Shown: positions 7,733-18,435, numbered from the stretch's first letter. The stretch: DNA of 64,000 nucleotides from CAZJCK01 sp964544635 (GCA_964544635.1 CAZJCK010000001.1:62001-126000); one strand, 5' to 3'. Made by a program: numbers and translations. The notes: generated from the letters alone by a model not told the origin.

Positions 7733-8928
7733 CAGTTCCCCCCTTCCTGTTCGGCCAGTTCAACCGCCCGTTTGGAGATCTCTTCGATGGGTGTCTCGAT
7801 ACCGTGGAACTCGATCTTCTCGAACAGTTTCGGGTTGGCCTCTTTCGCTTCGTTGAAGATACGCACCCCTTCCTGCCACATGTTGCCGGTCATACGCATC
7901 ACCAGCGGCTTGCTCAAACCATGCTCGTTGAGGAATTGCAGGACGCCCTTGGCGAAGTCGTCGCAACGGCTGATCCCGCCGAATCGCGCTCCAAAGATAG
8001 CCTTCACATCGGGGTTCTCGTCCAGCAGCACGAGCATCTTGGCGATACGTTCGGGCGACGGTCCCCCGCCTGAATCCATGAAGTTGGCCGGCTTGCCGCC
8101 GTAGTAGTGGATAAAATCGTTGCCCATGATACCGAAGCCGGCGCCCCCGGGAAACATGCCGATGTTACCGTCCAGGTCGAGGTACGGTATCCCCCACTCC
8201 TGGGCCTGCTGTTCGCGCGGGGTCATCTCCCCCTCTTCGTGACGCTTCTCGATGCCCATTTCGTTGAGGTCGGCATGACGGAACACGGCGTCGTCGTCGA
8301 GCGACACCCGGCTGTCGGCGGCAATAAGCTGACCGTCGGCGGTCAGCACCAGCGGGTTGATCTCGACCAGCTTGGCGTCGTACGATTTGAACATCTTGTA
8401 CAGCGCCCGGATAATTGCCGAACCCTGGCGCATCAGATCCTGCGGAATACCGATCTTCTTTGAAATCGCGATACCGTCGAAGTCGTACAGCTCGTCGGCG
8501 ATATCGAGGGCGTGGCGGACGATCTTCTCCGGCGTCTTGTGGGCGGTCTCTTCGATATCGACCCCGCCCTCACCCGAGGCAATGATTACCAGTTTGTAAT
8601 TGGCCCGGTCGATCGTCACGCCAACATAATACTCCTGCTTGATATCGAGCGCCGGCTCGACCAGCAGCTGCTCGACCGGATAGCCTTTGATTTTCATTTG
8701 CAGGAGTTCGACAGCGGCTGCTTTGGCCTCCTCCGGGCTTTCCGCCAGCTTGATACCGCCCGCCTTGCCGCGGCCGCCGGTAAGCACCTGCGATTTCACT
8801 ATCACCCTGCCGCCCAAATTCTTAGCAGCGGTGAAGACATCGTCAGGGGTCTTCGCCACACTCCCTTCCGGTACCGGTATTCGAAACTTCCGGAAGAGCT
8901 GCTTGCCTTCATATTCGTACAGACGCAT
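7732..8928 (-). CDS. sucC: Succinate-CoA ligase, beta subunit
   Basis: ATP-grasp subunit that binds nucleotide and succinate. The frame is open to 8964, but the ATG at 8928 begins MRLYEYEGKQLFRKF, the standard N-terminus, and has AAGGA six bases upstream; this gives 398 residues, the usual length. Visible signatures are KSQVLTGGRGKAGGIK, EINPLVLTADGQLIAADSR, and GNIGMFPGGAGFGIMGND toward the C-terminal domain. First gene of the sucCD pair, with a 164-base gap to a divergent secreted-protein gene. NTP specificity cannot be read from sequence by eye. Confidence 0.95.
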   Translation of the reverse strand: MRLYEYEGKQLFRKFRIPVPEGSVAKTPDDVFTAAKNLGGRVIVKSQVLTGGRGKAGGIKLAESPEEAKAAAVELLQMKIKGYPVEQLLVEPALDIKQEYYVGVTIDRANYKLVIIASGEGGVDIEETAHKTPEKIVRHALDIADELYDFDGIAISKKIGIPQDLMRQGSAIIRALYKMFKSYDAKLVEINPLVLTADGQLIAADSRVSLDDDAVFRHADLNEMGIEKRHEEGEMTPREQQAQEWGIPYLDLDGNIGMFPGGAGFGIMGNDFIHYYGGKPANFMDSGGGPSPERIAKMLVLLDENPDVKAIFGARFGGISRCDDFAKGVLQFLNEHGLSKPLVMRMTGNMWQEGVRIFNEAKEANPKLFEKIEFHGIETPIEEISKRAVELAEQEGGN

Positions 8929-9025
8929 ACTGTGTCCTTTCCTTCGGCTTGTGCCGTTATTCACAAAGTTGGCAAAATCTAACAGTTAAGTCGGCAAAGT
9001 CAATTGTTTTAGCATGGATTAGTGC

Positions 9026-9054
9026 TTGCCCGATCGTTGAGCAGAAGGTATATT
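9026..9054 (+). promoter_or_regulatory. Sigma70-like promoter for the 9093 gene
   Basis: TTGCCC, 17 bases, TATATT ends 38 bases before the ATG at 9093. Spacing is ideal and the -10 is five of six to consensus. Confidence 0.5.
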
Positions 9055-9092
9055 TTGACTGAATTTACGGGAGTCTGATAATTGGGGGATCG

Positions 9093-10457
9093 ATGCGAAT
9101 CGTCTTAGCTATTCTGGCAGTCCTTATCCTGTCCACCTCTGTCTCGGCCTGGGATTTGAATTTGGTGGAGTCGCGGATTCTGACCGACACAACAGTGCCG
9201 GCTCACTTGGGTGTGATCTTGTCGGGCCACGGAGATGTGGCCGGGTACAGTTATTCCCACAAGGCTGGCGCCATCTGGCGCGACGATAGCCGTTTCGTCG
9301 TAGACCTGATTGGCGATACCCCGATTGAACTGCGAGTATCGGGATGGTTGAGGGGTAGTGTCAGTATCGCACAACCTGACGGTCAATACTACTTCTACTT
9401 ATTGACAGAAGTTAACATGCCCAAAGCGCAGATATTCAAGGCCGCGATGAAGCCGCACCTGGCCCTCATAGATTCCGCCATAGTAGTCAACGACGAATTC
9501 TATCGCGGTGGAGCCCCCATGGATGAATATCGTTATGAGTTGAGCCTCGTCGACAGCATGGTGATATTCGAGGAGGATCGACGGGAGCGCATTTGGGATG
9601 GGACCATTGGCTTCGAAGAGAACCGTCGCGTTCAGAGTACGGCACTGAACTTCGATCTGACCGAAATCATCCAGTGGCCCGGACGAAGCTTGCGACCGTT
9701 CTTCAACAATGCCACGCAGTCCCACTGGTGGGGCTATGTGCACTTGAGACACGACTATTACAATACTGACTACGGCAGCGGATCCTCCAGCTATGGGTAC
9801 GAGGGCATTGTCGACACCGACAAGAACGTGGTGCTGTCGCAAAGCCTTGGCCAAAACGAGTCCCTGGTTGAATCAGGCGATTTGCTTACAGCCTGTCCGG
9901 GTGAGGAGATTGTTTACAATTCACCCACTCCTGGAATTCTTTTCATGAATCCCGACGGCTGGAGCCTGTCGTACTACTATGTCGATGGAGACAGTATCAA
10001 GCAAGCCTGGTATACGCCATCGCATCGCTATGAAAAACTGTTTCATTACCAGGCCCGAAACCTGCTTGTTGGACTGTCACCTTCGCATCAGTTCCACCTC
10101 TTCGACGCCGCCACCGGCACCCTGCTCGAAACGATACCTGTCAATCCCGACATCATCTTCTACGACTTCCACGTCACCGCCCCACCCACCGAACGTCTCC
10201 TGATTGTCGGACGTGAAGCCAACGAACTGCTTCTCTATGAATTCGCCGAATTCACCGACATCGATGATACCGAGAGCGACATCACACTCCCAGCCAACCT
10301 GCGCATCACCGCCGCCTGGCCCAATCCGTTCAATGCCAATGTGAATATCATGCTCAACGTCCCGTCGCGAAGCCGGGTAACCGTCGAGATCGTCAATCTC
10401 CTCGGACAGGTGGTTGCATCGATACACAACGGCGCACTATCGGCGGGAGAGCATTAG
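9093..10457 (+). CDS. Secreted protein with FlgD/T9SS-like tail cut short by TAG
   Basis: 454 residues up to a TAG at 10455. The signal peptide is MRIVLAILAVLILSTSVSA. The large middle part looks like a beta-propeller or similar all-beta repeat (recurrent aromatic and DS/DT turns), with no recognised enzyme motif. Residues from about 400 start a C-terminal sorting domain: AAWPNPFNANVNI, then VTVEIVNLLGQVVASI and LSAGEH. The domain normally goes on with WNG and a GIYF strand. Those elements do follow in the same frame after the TAG, so this is either a recent nonsense mutation, a sequencing error, or readthrough. The neighbours sucC (divergent) and an exported protein (convergent) give no functional clue. 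Confidence 0.6.
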   Translation: MRIVLAILAVLILSTSVSAWDLNLVESRILTDTTVPAHLGVILSGHGDVAGYSYSHKAGAIWRDDSRFVVDLIGDTPIELRVSGWLRGSVSIAQPDGQYYFYLLTEVNMPKAQIFKAAMKPHLALIDSAIVVNDEFYRGGAPMDEYRYELSLVDSMVIFEEDRRERIWDGTIGFEENRRVQSTALNFDLTEIIQWPGRSLRPFFNNATQSHWWGYVHLRHDYYNTDYGSGSSSYGYEGIVDTDKNVVLSQSLGQNESLVESGDLLTACPGEEIVYNSPTPGILFMNPDGWSLSYYYVDGDSIKQAWYTPSHRYEKLFHYQARNLLVGLSPSHQFHLFDAATGTLLETIPVNPDIIFYDFHVTAPPTERLLIVGREANELLLYEFAEFTDIDDTESDITLPANLRITAAWPNPFNANVNIMLNVPSRSRVTVEIVNLLGQVVASIHNGALSAGEH

Positions 10458-10571
10458 TTGTACTGGAACGGCTACACCTCCGACGGTTCCCCGGCCGCGT
10501 CAGGCATCTACTTCGCCCGCGCCCAAAGCGACGGCTCAACGGCAACCGTCAAGATTCAATTGCTAAAGTGA
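10458..10571 (+). other. Detached end of the sorting domain, in frame after TAG
   Basis: The 37 codons after the TAG read LYWNGYTSDGSPAASGIYF, then ARAQSDGSTATVKIQLLK and TGA. This is exactly the missing last third of a FlgD-Ig/T9SS type A-like domain, whose pattern is W.G.D..G...A.GIY followed by a KI.L.K end. Frame is kept across the TAG, so a single base change would restore a 492-residue protein. Confidence 0.7.
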
Positions 10572-10638
10572 TGTAATCCGGAGGGCAGGTTCGGAGTGAA
10601 CCGAAGGCTCATGACCGACCTGCCAGGCAAGAGAAACT

Positions 10639-11394
10639 TTACTTCGCCCCCGTCGTATCGACCGGTGCCTCCACGACAATACCTCCCGAACGAAACTCGA
10701 TGGCGCCGATGATACGAGGCGTCGTACGGCACTGCCGGGGCGCACCGGTAAAATTGGGGAAGGCATTGCTCGACAGCTCCGGCCCCGGCCGGATGTAGTT
10801 GCTCACCCGCTCTGATACGTACAGTGAATTCCCGGTCGTGTCCGACAACGTATTGTCGCCACAATCAGTCCAGACAAAGAAGATCGGCACCGGTCCCGGC
10901 TGCGCAATCGTCCCCGGACGGCTCTTTACCACCAGTCGCATCAGCGACATCGGCTTCTCGGTCCCGCGACAAATCGGCCCCACCGAATCCGGCATCACTC
11001 GTGACAGGCCGATCACTTTCCAGCCGCGCAGCATGCGGCCATCCGATGCTTCTATCAGATCATCGCGCGCGTTAAAGAACTCCCAGTCGCACCTTTCGAT
11101 GAAATCCCCGGGCAACACCAGGCTGATCTCGTAGTCGCGACTGCCGATTGCCAGAGTCAGATCAAAACCGCCAAACGCCGCCTCCCCGGTCTCGATCAGG
11201 ACGTCGACCGTATCTTCCTCAAGCGGCCAGTCAACTGTTCGGTGCGCAACCGTCAGCGAGTATGGCACCCCGATCTGGGTGGACGGTTGTGGCAGGGCAA
11301 AGCTGTCGATGAGGGCGACCGAGTCGCCGTCGGACGGCTGCGCTGCCACCGTGCCGCAACTGAATATGAGAATGAGAAACGAGATCAGGCGCAT
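10639..11394 (-). CDS. Exported cohesin-like protein of unknown function
   Basis: 251 residues with a signal peptide ending CGTVAAQ. The mature protein looks like a cohesin/adhesin-type beta sandwich: GGFDLTLAIGS as an early strand pair, CDWEFFNARDD, MLRGWKVIGLS, and VPIFFVWTDCGDNTLSD. I recall this WEYF...WxDCGDNTxS pattern from secreted repeat proteins of Zixibacteria-like genomes, which supports the taxon guess. It may bind the dockerin-type module of the M28 peptidase in this window, but that is speculation. It follows another exported beta-rich protein (11445-12038); a terminator lies between the two, directly before this ATG. Confidence 0.5.
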   Translation of the reverse strand: MRLISFLILIFSCGTVAAQPSDGDSVALIDSFALPQPSTQIGVPYSLTVAHRTVDWPLEEDTVDVLIETGEAAFGGFDLTLAIGSRDYEISLVLPGDFIERCDWEFFNARDDLIEASDGRMLRGWKVIGLSRVMPDSVGPICRGTEKPMSLMRLVVKSRPGTIAQPGPVPIFFVWTDCGDNTLSDTTGNSLYVSERVSNYIRPGPELSSNAFPNFTGAPRQCRTTPRIIGAIEFRSGGIVVEAPVDTTGAK

Positions 11395-11395
11395 A

Positions 11396-11426
11396 CAAGA
11401 AAACGCCCGCCGATACTCGACGGGCG
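11396..11426 (-). terminator. Rho-independent terminator after the 11445-12038 gene
   Basis: On the minus strand CGCCCGTCG, loop AGTAT, CGGCGGGCG is followed by TTTTC. It ends two bases before the next ATG at 11394, so the next gene is translated from what is effectively read-through RNA or has its own start signal. Confidence 0.55.
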
Positions 11427-11444
11427 CTCCACAGGAATCAGCGT

Positions 11445-12038
11445 TTATTCCACTACCGTAATCTTGTACGGTCCATACCAGTCAGGATAGACCGGTACAC
11501 CACCGGCGCGGGCCGGGGTAGCGAACACCCACGGATTTTGCGGCGGGTAGAACGATGAATCGATCACGATCGTACCGGCTGACGGTGCGACGATGTCGAA
11601 TGAAATCTGCTTGGTCCAGTCCTGCTTCGGCAGTCCCTGGCGAATGGCCACGCCGCCGAAACCGAGCAGTTCCGGAAGGTTACCGTCCCAGTCAATCTCC
11701 ATCACTTTCAAGCCGGTCATGTCCCACACCGACTTGTCCTGGAAACCGTTGTAGGCTTTTACATGCGCGCTGTCGACCATCGAACCGTCGGCATTCTTCA
11801 CATGCGTGATCGACTTGATGTCGGGTGAGGTTATGGCCAACCCGGCCGTGAACACGCTGCGCGTGGTGTCGTTTTGAAAATGTACCTCGACCGTCACCGG
11901 CTGCCCGGCCTTGATTGTCGAGTCGTTGACCACGCCCTCACCGGACAGGGCCAGTTTGATGCCGTTGCCGGCGAATACAGAGACGGCCAGGGCAAATATT
12001 GCCAGCGTACAGACCATCACCAGTTTTACCTTCATCAT
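11445..12038 (-). CDS. Exported beta-rich protein of unknown function
   Basis: The open frame extends to 12248, but the ATG at 12038 (GGGAG seven bases upstream) begins MMKVKLVMVCTLAIFALAV, a clear signal peptide, giving 197 residues. The mature part has KAGQPVTVEVHFQNDTT, an Ig/cohesin-like strand pattern, then LAITSPDIKSITHV and SVWDMTGLKVMEIDW. Such sequences resemble cohesin-domain or extracellular structural proteins. It is related in style to the next gene downstream (10639-11394) but I see no direct alignment. Function unknown. Confidence 0.5.
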   Translation of the reverse strand: MMKVKLVMVCTLAIFALAVSVFAGNGIKLALSGEGVVNDSTIKAGQPVTVEVHFQNDTTRSVFTAGLAITSPDIKSITHVKNADGSMVDSAHVKAYNGFQDKSVWDMTGLKVMEIDWDGNLPELLGFGGVAIRQGLPKQDWTKQISFDIVAPSAGTIVIDSSFYPPQNPWVFATPARAGGVPVYPDWYGPYKITVVE

Positions 12039-12299
12039 CAGTGCTCTCCCAATACTAAGTGGATATTTGGAATATTGCCTTTTACACCAGAACCCGCCTG
12101 CGGGTCGCAAATTTGAGTTGGCAGTATACGGTTCCCTCGTCAGTAAGTCAATTGTCGATCCGCCACTCACCGCCCGGTCCCTGAAAATCATAGATACTTG
12201 CCCCCAAACGGTTTCGGCCTCTCTTCCGTAATGCCTTGTAGACAGCAAATTTAACCCTCGGCACGGAACAGCTCGATTGTGAAAAGGCTAACTTTTTGT

Positions 12300-12328
12300 T
12301 TGACCGGACACGGCAGGTCACCTATGTT
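12300..12328 (+). promoter_or_regulatory. Promoter for sdhCAB
   Basis: TTGACC, 17 bases, TATGTT lies 36 bases before the sdhC ATG. An AAGGGATAGGG purine stretch provides the ribosome site. Confidence 0.5.
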
Positions 12329-12364
12329 CCTCAGAGCATTTTTTGAATGAATAAGGGATAGGGT

Positions 12365-13078
12365 ATGAGTAACAACGTTTCGACTGCACCGGGGGAATAC
12401 TCCTCGTCAGTGTTAACAGCCTCGCTCGGCAAGAAAACCCTCATGGCCGTCTCAGGCGTCGTCTGGGTCGTCTATGTCATCGGTCACATGGCGGGCAACC
12501 TTCAATTCTTCCTCGGGCCCGACGCCATCAATGCCTACGCCATGGCCCTGCGCGACATGGGACCGCTGTTGTGGCTTGCCCGCATCGTTTTTGCCGGCGC
12601 CCTGATTGTCCATGTCTGGAGCGGCATCCTCGTCTGGGCTGAGAACAAGAAGGCACGACCGGTTCCGTACGCCAAAACAGAGTACAAGGAAACGACCCTC
12701 AGTTCGCGCTGGATGATCTACACCGGCATCTTCCTCTTCCTCTTCATCATCTACCACGTCCTGCATTACACGCTGCACATCACCAATCCCGAATATGCCA
12801 CCCTGACCGACTCGAAGGGGCAGTTCGACGTTTACACCATGATGGTGATGGGGTTCAGCAACCCGGTCATCGCCATAATCTATATTCTGGGTATGATCTT
12901 CCTTGCCCTGCACCTCAAGCACGCAATCAAGAGCATGTTCCAGACGATCGGCTGGAACAACCCGGACTGGCGGCCGCGCCTGCGTATCATCGCTGCCACC
13001 GTAGCAATCGTCGTCGCGGCCGGATTCATCTCCCTGCCGCTGTCGGTCTGGCTCGGCCTGGCAGGAGGAGGTAACTGA
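12365..13078 (+). CDS. sdhC: Succinate dehydrogenase/fumarate reductase cytochrome b subunit
   Basis: Membrane anchor of complex II, 237 residues with about five transmembrane segments. It fits the single-subunit b558 family used by Bacteroidetes, Chlorobi and epsilon/deltaproteobacteria (B-type enzyme), which binds two hemes b in one polypeptide. Conserved histidines are visible in IGHMAGNLQFF, IVHVWSGI, YHVLHYTLH and LHLKHAIKSMF. The N-terminal GKKTLMAVSG is a usual feature. First gene of a three-gene operon; sdhA starts two bases after its stop codon. Quinone type and reaction direction cannot be told, though menaquinone is usual for this type. Confidence 0.88.
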   Translation: MSNNVSTAPGEYSSSVLTASLGKKTLMAVSGVVWVVYVIGHMAGNLQFFLGPDAINAYAMALRDMGPLLWLARIVFAGALIVHVWSGILVWAENKKARPVPYAKTEYKETTLSSRWMIYTGIFLFLFIIYHVLHYTLHITNPEYATLTDSKGQFDVYTMMVMGFSNPVIAIIYILGMIFLALHLKHAIKSMFQTIGWNNPDWRPRLRIIAATVAIVVAAGFISLPLSVWLGLAGGGN

Positions 13079-13080
13079 CC

Positions 13081-15005
<1,925 letters not shown>

Positions 15006-15006
<1 letters not shown>

Positions 15007-15752
15007 TGAACCTGACTCTCTACGTGTGGCGTCAGAAGAACGCGCAAGACAAAGGCAGCCTCGAACGCTACGAGGCCGCGGATGTGAGCGAACACATGTC
15101 GTTCCTGGAAATGCTCGACGTTGTCAACGAACGCTTGCAGCAGGAGGGGATTGAGCCGATCGCTTTCGACCACGACTGTCGTGAAGGCATCTGCGGCACC
15201 TGTTCGTTGATGATTAACGGCCAGGCGCACGGTTCCCAGCGGGCCACCACCGCCTGCCAGTTGCATATGCGGCATTTCAGGGACGGTGACACGATTTATA
15301 TCGAACCCTGGCGTGCCCGTGCCTTTCCGGTCGTGCGCGACCTGATTGTCGACCGCTCGGCGTTTGATCGCATCATCCAGGCCGGCGGCTATGTCAACGT
15401 CAATACCGGCGGCGCTCCCGACGCCAACGCCATTCCGATCCCGAAGAAGGATGCCGATGAAGCGTTCGATGCCGCTGCCTGTATCGGCTGCGGCGCCTGC
15501 GTGGCGGCATGCCCGAACTCGTCGGCGATGCTCTTTGTGGCCGCCAAGGTCTCGCACCTCGCCTACCTGCCGCAGGGACAGGTCGAACGTGCCGATCGCG
15601 CGCGCAAGATGGTGGCGCAGATGGACTACGAGGGCTTCGGCAACTGCTCCAATCACTACGAGTGTGAGGCTGCCTGCCCGAAGGAAATCAGCGTGAAATA
15701 CATCGCAAAAATGAATCGCGAGTACCTTACCGCCAAACTCGCCCGCAAGTAA
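15006..15752 (+). CDS. sdhB: Succinate dehydrogenase/fumarate reductase iron-sulfur subunit
   Basis: 248 residues. The plant-type [2Fe-2S] site is CREGICGTC (C58, C63, C66) with a fourth cysteine near C84. The ferredoxin-like part holds CIGCGACVAACP (C159, C162, C165, C169) and C214, C220, C224, enough for the [4Fe-4S] and [3Fe-4S] clusters. It passes electrons from SdhA flavin to the heme b anchor. Start ATG shares one base with the sdhA stop (TAATG). A good terminator follows 22 bases after the stop, so the operon is just sdhCAB. Confidence 0.94.
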
Positions 15753-15774
15753 GACAATTCACGATCAGTCGTAG

Positions 15775-15810
15775 GGCAGCTTCCGCCTTGGGAGGCTGCC
15801 TTTCTGTTTT
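15775..15810 (+). terminator. Rho-independent terminator of sdhCAB
   Basis: GGCAGCTTCC, loop GCCTTG, GGAGGCTGCC, then TTTCTGTTTT. A close relative of this stem (GGCAGCCTCA GCCTTG TGAGGCTG) recurs at 47253-47276, so the element may be a dispersed repeat used as a terminator. Confidence 0.7.
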
Positions 15811-15836
15811 CTGCGATAAGCGCCCCCAAAAGCATC

Positions 15837-15878
15837 GCCCCGGACAAGCCCGGCACCAGCCGGGCGCAGAGCCGGGGC
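15837..15878. repeat. Two-tier palindrome in the gap after sdhB
   Basis: GCCCCGG ACAA GCCCGGC ACCA GCCGGGC GCAGAG CCGGGGC folds into an outer 7-bp and an inner 7-bp stem, both exact. It looks like a REP-type intergenic element. The rest of 15811-15938 shows nothing else. Confidence 0.5.
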
Positions 15879-15938
15879 CCAGTCTGTCAATACTTACTAC
15901 GCACCCACGCTCTTCAATACAAAATACACATTGCCGTG

Positions 15939-16130
15939 TTACACCTCAACCCGAAGCCCTGTTCGGCCGTTGCCCCGCAACATGCGTCCACTGCCGCAGG
16001 CGGGCTCCAGCAGCCGTGTCACCGAACCGTCGGCATGACTGTTAAACAACAGGCGCAGCAACCGCACCTCATGCGACGAATCCCCGGAAAAGGCAATGTC
16101 ATAGTACCGGGCAAGATCGTACAGCTTCAC
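15939..16130 (-). pseudogene. Fragment of a class I SAM-dependent methyltransferase
   Basis: 63 codons from a GTG at 16130 (GAGGG upstream) that read like the first quarter of a small methyltransferase: KLYDLARYYDIAFS at the start and motif I in LLEPACGSGRMLRG. It stops at TAA right where the second beta strand should follow (GLRVEV then stop). No continuation of the fold is found in other frames downstream, where a GC palindrome begins. It follows mltF by 24 bases in the same direction. I take it as a truncated remnant, not a working gene. Confidence 0.55.
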
Positions 16131-16154
16131 ATTGCCCTCACAGCCAAACCGCTG

Positions 16155-17612
16155 CTACGGTTCGATCGGGATAAACTGTCGATAATGGTCCCAGCGGTCG
16201 AGGATATTCCGTACATATGCATACGGTTCCTCGCCGCGACAGTATCCGTAATAGACCACGTCGTCGTTGTAATACTCCGGATCGGACTTCTTCAATATGA
16301 ACTCTTCAACATGCCCGGTCCAGATATCCGGATCGTCACCATACTTTTCCGCCAGGCGCCGGGCGTCGGCAACATGGTTCTCTCCCACATTGTACGACGC
16401 TAATATAAACTTCAGGCGTTCTTCCTCATCCGCAATCATTTGCCAGTGTTCCTGCAGGTACCGGATATAGCGGGTCCCCGCCTTCATACTCTGTTCCGGC
16501 GTTCGGAGATTCTCGACGCCGAACTTGTGCGCAATCGCCGGCATCATCTGCATCAGGCCCTTGGCGCCTGCCCAGGAGGTCACCCGCGGCTTGAACTGCG
16601 ACTCCTGGTATATCATCGAGGCCAAAAGACGCCAGTCCCAGTCCACCGAATCGGCGTACACCTGGATCAGACTATCGAACTGTGAGATGCGATGGCCGGT
16701 CAACGAGAAGAACTCGCTCTTCACCCGACGATTGAACGCCTTCTTGTTGCGGAAATACTTGTGGAACATCACATAGTAGCGGTCCTTCTTCTGTGCCCGG
16801 GCCAGCCAGTCGTTGATCGCAGTCAGCAATTGCGGTGAGGTATGCCGCACCGCCCAGGCAATCTCCTGCTCGTAACTGATATTGGTGGCGACATCGAGGT
16901 TCGCGTAGTAGGTCTGGTTGATCTCGGCCAGGTGCTTGTCGGCGACCGTGTAATCGATGTCTCCTTCCGCCACCATCTTGATCAGCTCCTCGGTTTCGCT
17001 CTCGCCGGAGGCAAGCACGATGTCGATGTCGCCGCCCGTCTCCTCTTCAATATTCAAAAGTCGCCGATAATACGATGAGTTCTCCCGCACATGCACCGTC
17101 TTCCCCAGCAGATCCAGCGGATCGCGAATCAGTTCCGCTTCGATCTCGTGACGTTTCATCTGGCGCCAGTTTGGCGGCATCCGCTGCACCAGCGCCTGGG
17201 TGGTACGCGTATGCGGCTCGGTAAAGGCGATGCGTTCGCGACGGTCGGCTGTAATCGTCATGCCGTGCGCGATGATATCCCCGACCCCCTCATGCAGCAT
17301 CGTTTCCATGCTGTCGAGATTCTCGGCGATGATGATCTCCACTTCGAGATCCAAGTCATTCGCCAGCCACTGCAGCAGCTCATACTCATACCCCATCGTT
17401 TGACCGCGATAGATGAAGTAGCTGGTCGAACTGTAGGTTGTTATCGCCCTGAGCGTATCGACCTTGCGAATCTCCGGCAGGTCTCTTCGGACCTTGTCCA
17501 GTTTTGCCCCCAACTCACTGTACCCTTCCGGCTTCTCGCCACCGTCGCCACAGCCCGCAGCCAGGGCAGCAAGCGCCGCCAGGAGTATACATGATCTCAG
17601 GTGTCGTTTCAT
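16155..17612 (-). CDS. mltF: MltF-type lytic transglycosylase lipoprotein (SBP + SLT domains)
   Basis: 485 residues. Lipobox LAAGC puts the lipid on Cys21. Residues about 50-285 are a family 3 periplasmic solute-binding domain (LRAITTYSSTSYFIYRGQTMGYEYELL, written in parts here as LRAITTYSS and MGYEYELL). Residues about 310-460 are a goose-lysozyme-like SLT domain with the catalytic Glu at about 337 in MIYQESQF, followed by AGAKGLMQMMP and the AGTRYIRYL helix. It cleaves murein glycan strands with formation of 1,6-anhydromuramic acid; in the family the SBP part senses murein fragments. Its ATG lies one base after the stop of the MBL hydrolase gene. Confidence 0.88.
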   Translation of the reverse strand: MKRHLRSCILLAALAALAAGCGDGGEKPEGYSELGAKLDKVRRDLPEIRKVDTLRAITTYSSTSYFIYRGQTMGYEYELLQWLANDLDLEVEIIIAENLDSMETMLHEGVGDIIAHGMTITADRRERIAFTEPHTRTTQALVQRMPPNWRQMKRHEIEAELIRDPLDLLGKTVHVRENSSYYRRLLNIEEETGGDIDIVLASGESETEELIKMVAEGDIDYTVADKHLAEINQTYYANLDVATNISYEQEIAWAVRHTSPQLLTAINDWLARAQKKDRYYVMFHKYFRNKKAFNRRVKSEFFSLTGHRISQFDSLIQVYADSVDWDWRLLASMIYQESQFKPRVTSWAGAKGLMQMMPAIAHKFGVENLRTPEQSMKAGTRYIRYLQEHWQMIADEEERLKFILASYNVGENHVADARRLAEKYGDDPDIWTGHVEEFILKKSDPEYYNDDVVYYGYCRGEEPYAYVRNILDRWDHYRQFIPIEP

Positions 17613-17613
17613 A

Positions 17614-18384
17614 TTACCACGTTACCGTCATGCCGTCATCGGCTGTTTCCAGGTTCATCATCCCCGCCTTGCAGGCCGCCCGTACCAGCGACGCTACTTC
17701 GTTCTCATCACCCAGGTGGGTGATGATATACCGCCCCACCTCCAGCGTCGGCGCTACCTCAAAAAACAGTTGCTTATCAACATGCGTTAGCTCAGTAACC
17801 ACAATGTCGCAGCCGTCGAGATGGGGACGGATATCCTCGAAATCCCCGATGTCGGCGGAATACAGCAGGCGGGTACCGCCGCATGCGATCTTAAACAAGA
17901 AACATTGCAGACGGTTCGGTACTTCCAGCTTCTCCACCAGGTCCGACAGCTTGTCGAGGTGCGACGTCCGTACCGCCTCAAGTGTGAACTCGCCGTCGTA
18001 CACCGTCCCCTCGTCGTAACCGTGGACCTGTAACGGAAACGACAACCGCTCGTCAAACAGATACACCGCCGCCAGCCAGTTGCGAAACGGCTCGACCAGT
18101 TCATCAGGCAGGTAAATATCGAGCGGCGCTTCGCGACCGGAGAGATAAATGAGCTGTATAAACAAACTGAGTTCGCACACATGATCACTGTGGGCGTGAG
18201 AAATAAAAATCCGATCGACCGACAAAGGATCACAACCATGACGAATAAACGAACTGGTGACGCCGCCGCCACAATCGATCAGGGTCGACGACCGGCCGGT
18301 GGTCAACAGATACCCCGAACAGGCCCGATGCGGCTGTGGCCAGCCGGAGGACGATCCGAGAACGACAAATGTTGTACTGCTCAT
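17614..18384 (-). CDS. MBL-fold metallohydrolase (RNase Z/phosphodiesterase-like)
   Basis: 256 residues. The frame is open to 18618, but the ATG at 18384 starts MSSTTFVVLGSSSGWPQP, the first strand of the fold, and a good promoter lies upstream of it. Metal site motif SHAHSDH follows FIRHGCDPLSVDRIFI. SADIG supplies the bridging aspartate, and THLGDENE near the C-terminus the last histidine. The compact form resembles cyclic phosphodiesterase/ribonuclease Z relatives; the exosite arm of tRNase Z is not obvious. Probably in one transcript with mltF, one base downstream. Substrate unknown. Confidence 0.75.
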   Translation of the reverse strand: MSSTTFVVLGSSSGWPQPHRACSGYLLTTGRSSTLIDCGGGVTSSFIRHGCDPLSVDRIFISHAHSDHVCELSLFIQLIYLSGREAPLDIYLPDELVEPFRNWLAAVYLFDERLSFPLQVHGYDEGTVYDGEFTLEAVRTSHLDKLSDLVEKLEVPNRLQCFLFKIACGGTRLLYSADIGDFEDIRPHLDGCDIVVTELTHVDKQLFFEVAPTLEVGRYIITHLGDENEVASLVRAACKAGMMNLETADDGMTVTW

Positions 18385-18435
18385 ACGTTGTGAAAGGTTC
18401 GGGCCCACTGGTCCGGGTTGACTGTTGCTGTATAC

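Noticed and set aside
6782..8104. 440-codon plus-strand frame across sucD and sucC
   Set aside because: It is the antisense shadow of two certain genes; composition is His/Arg-rich as expected for a shadow frame.
9093..10571. Pyrrolysine or other TAG recoding
   Set aside because: A single TAG in a secreted protein of a non-methylamine context with no pyl genes in view; mutation or error is simpler.
16155..17612. Binding protein of the amino acid ABC importer
   Set aside because: The solute-binding domain here is fused to a lytic transglycosylase with an intact catalytic Glu and lies 43 kb from the importer; it fits MltF.
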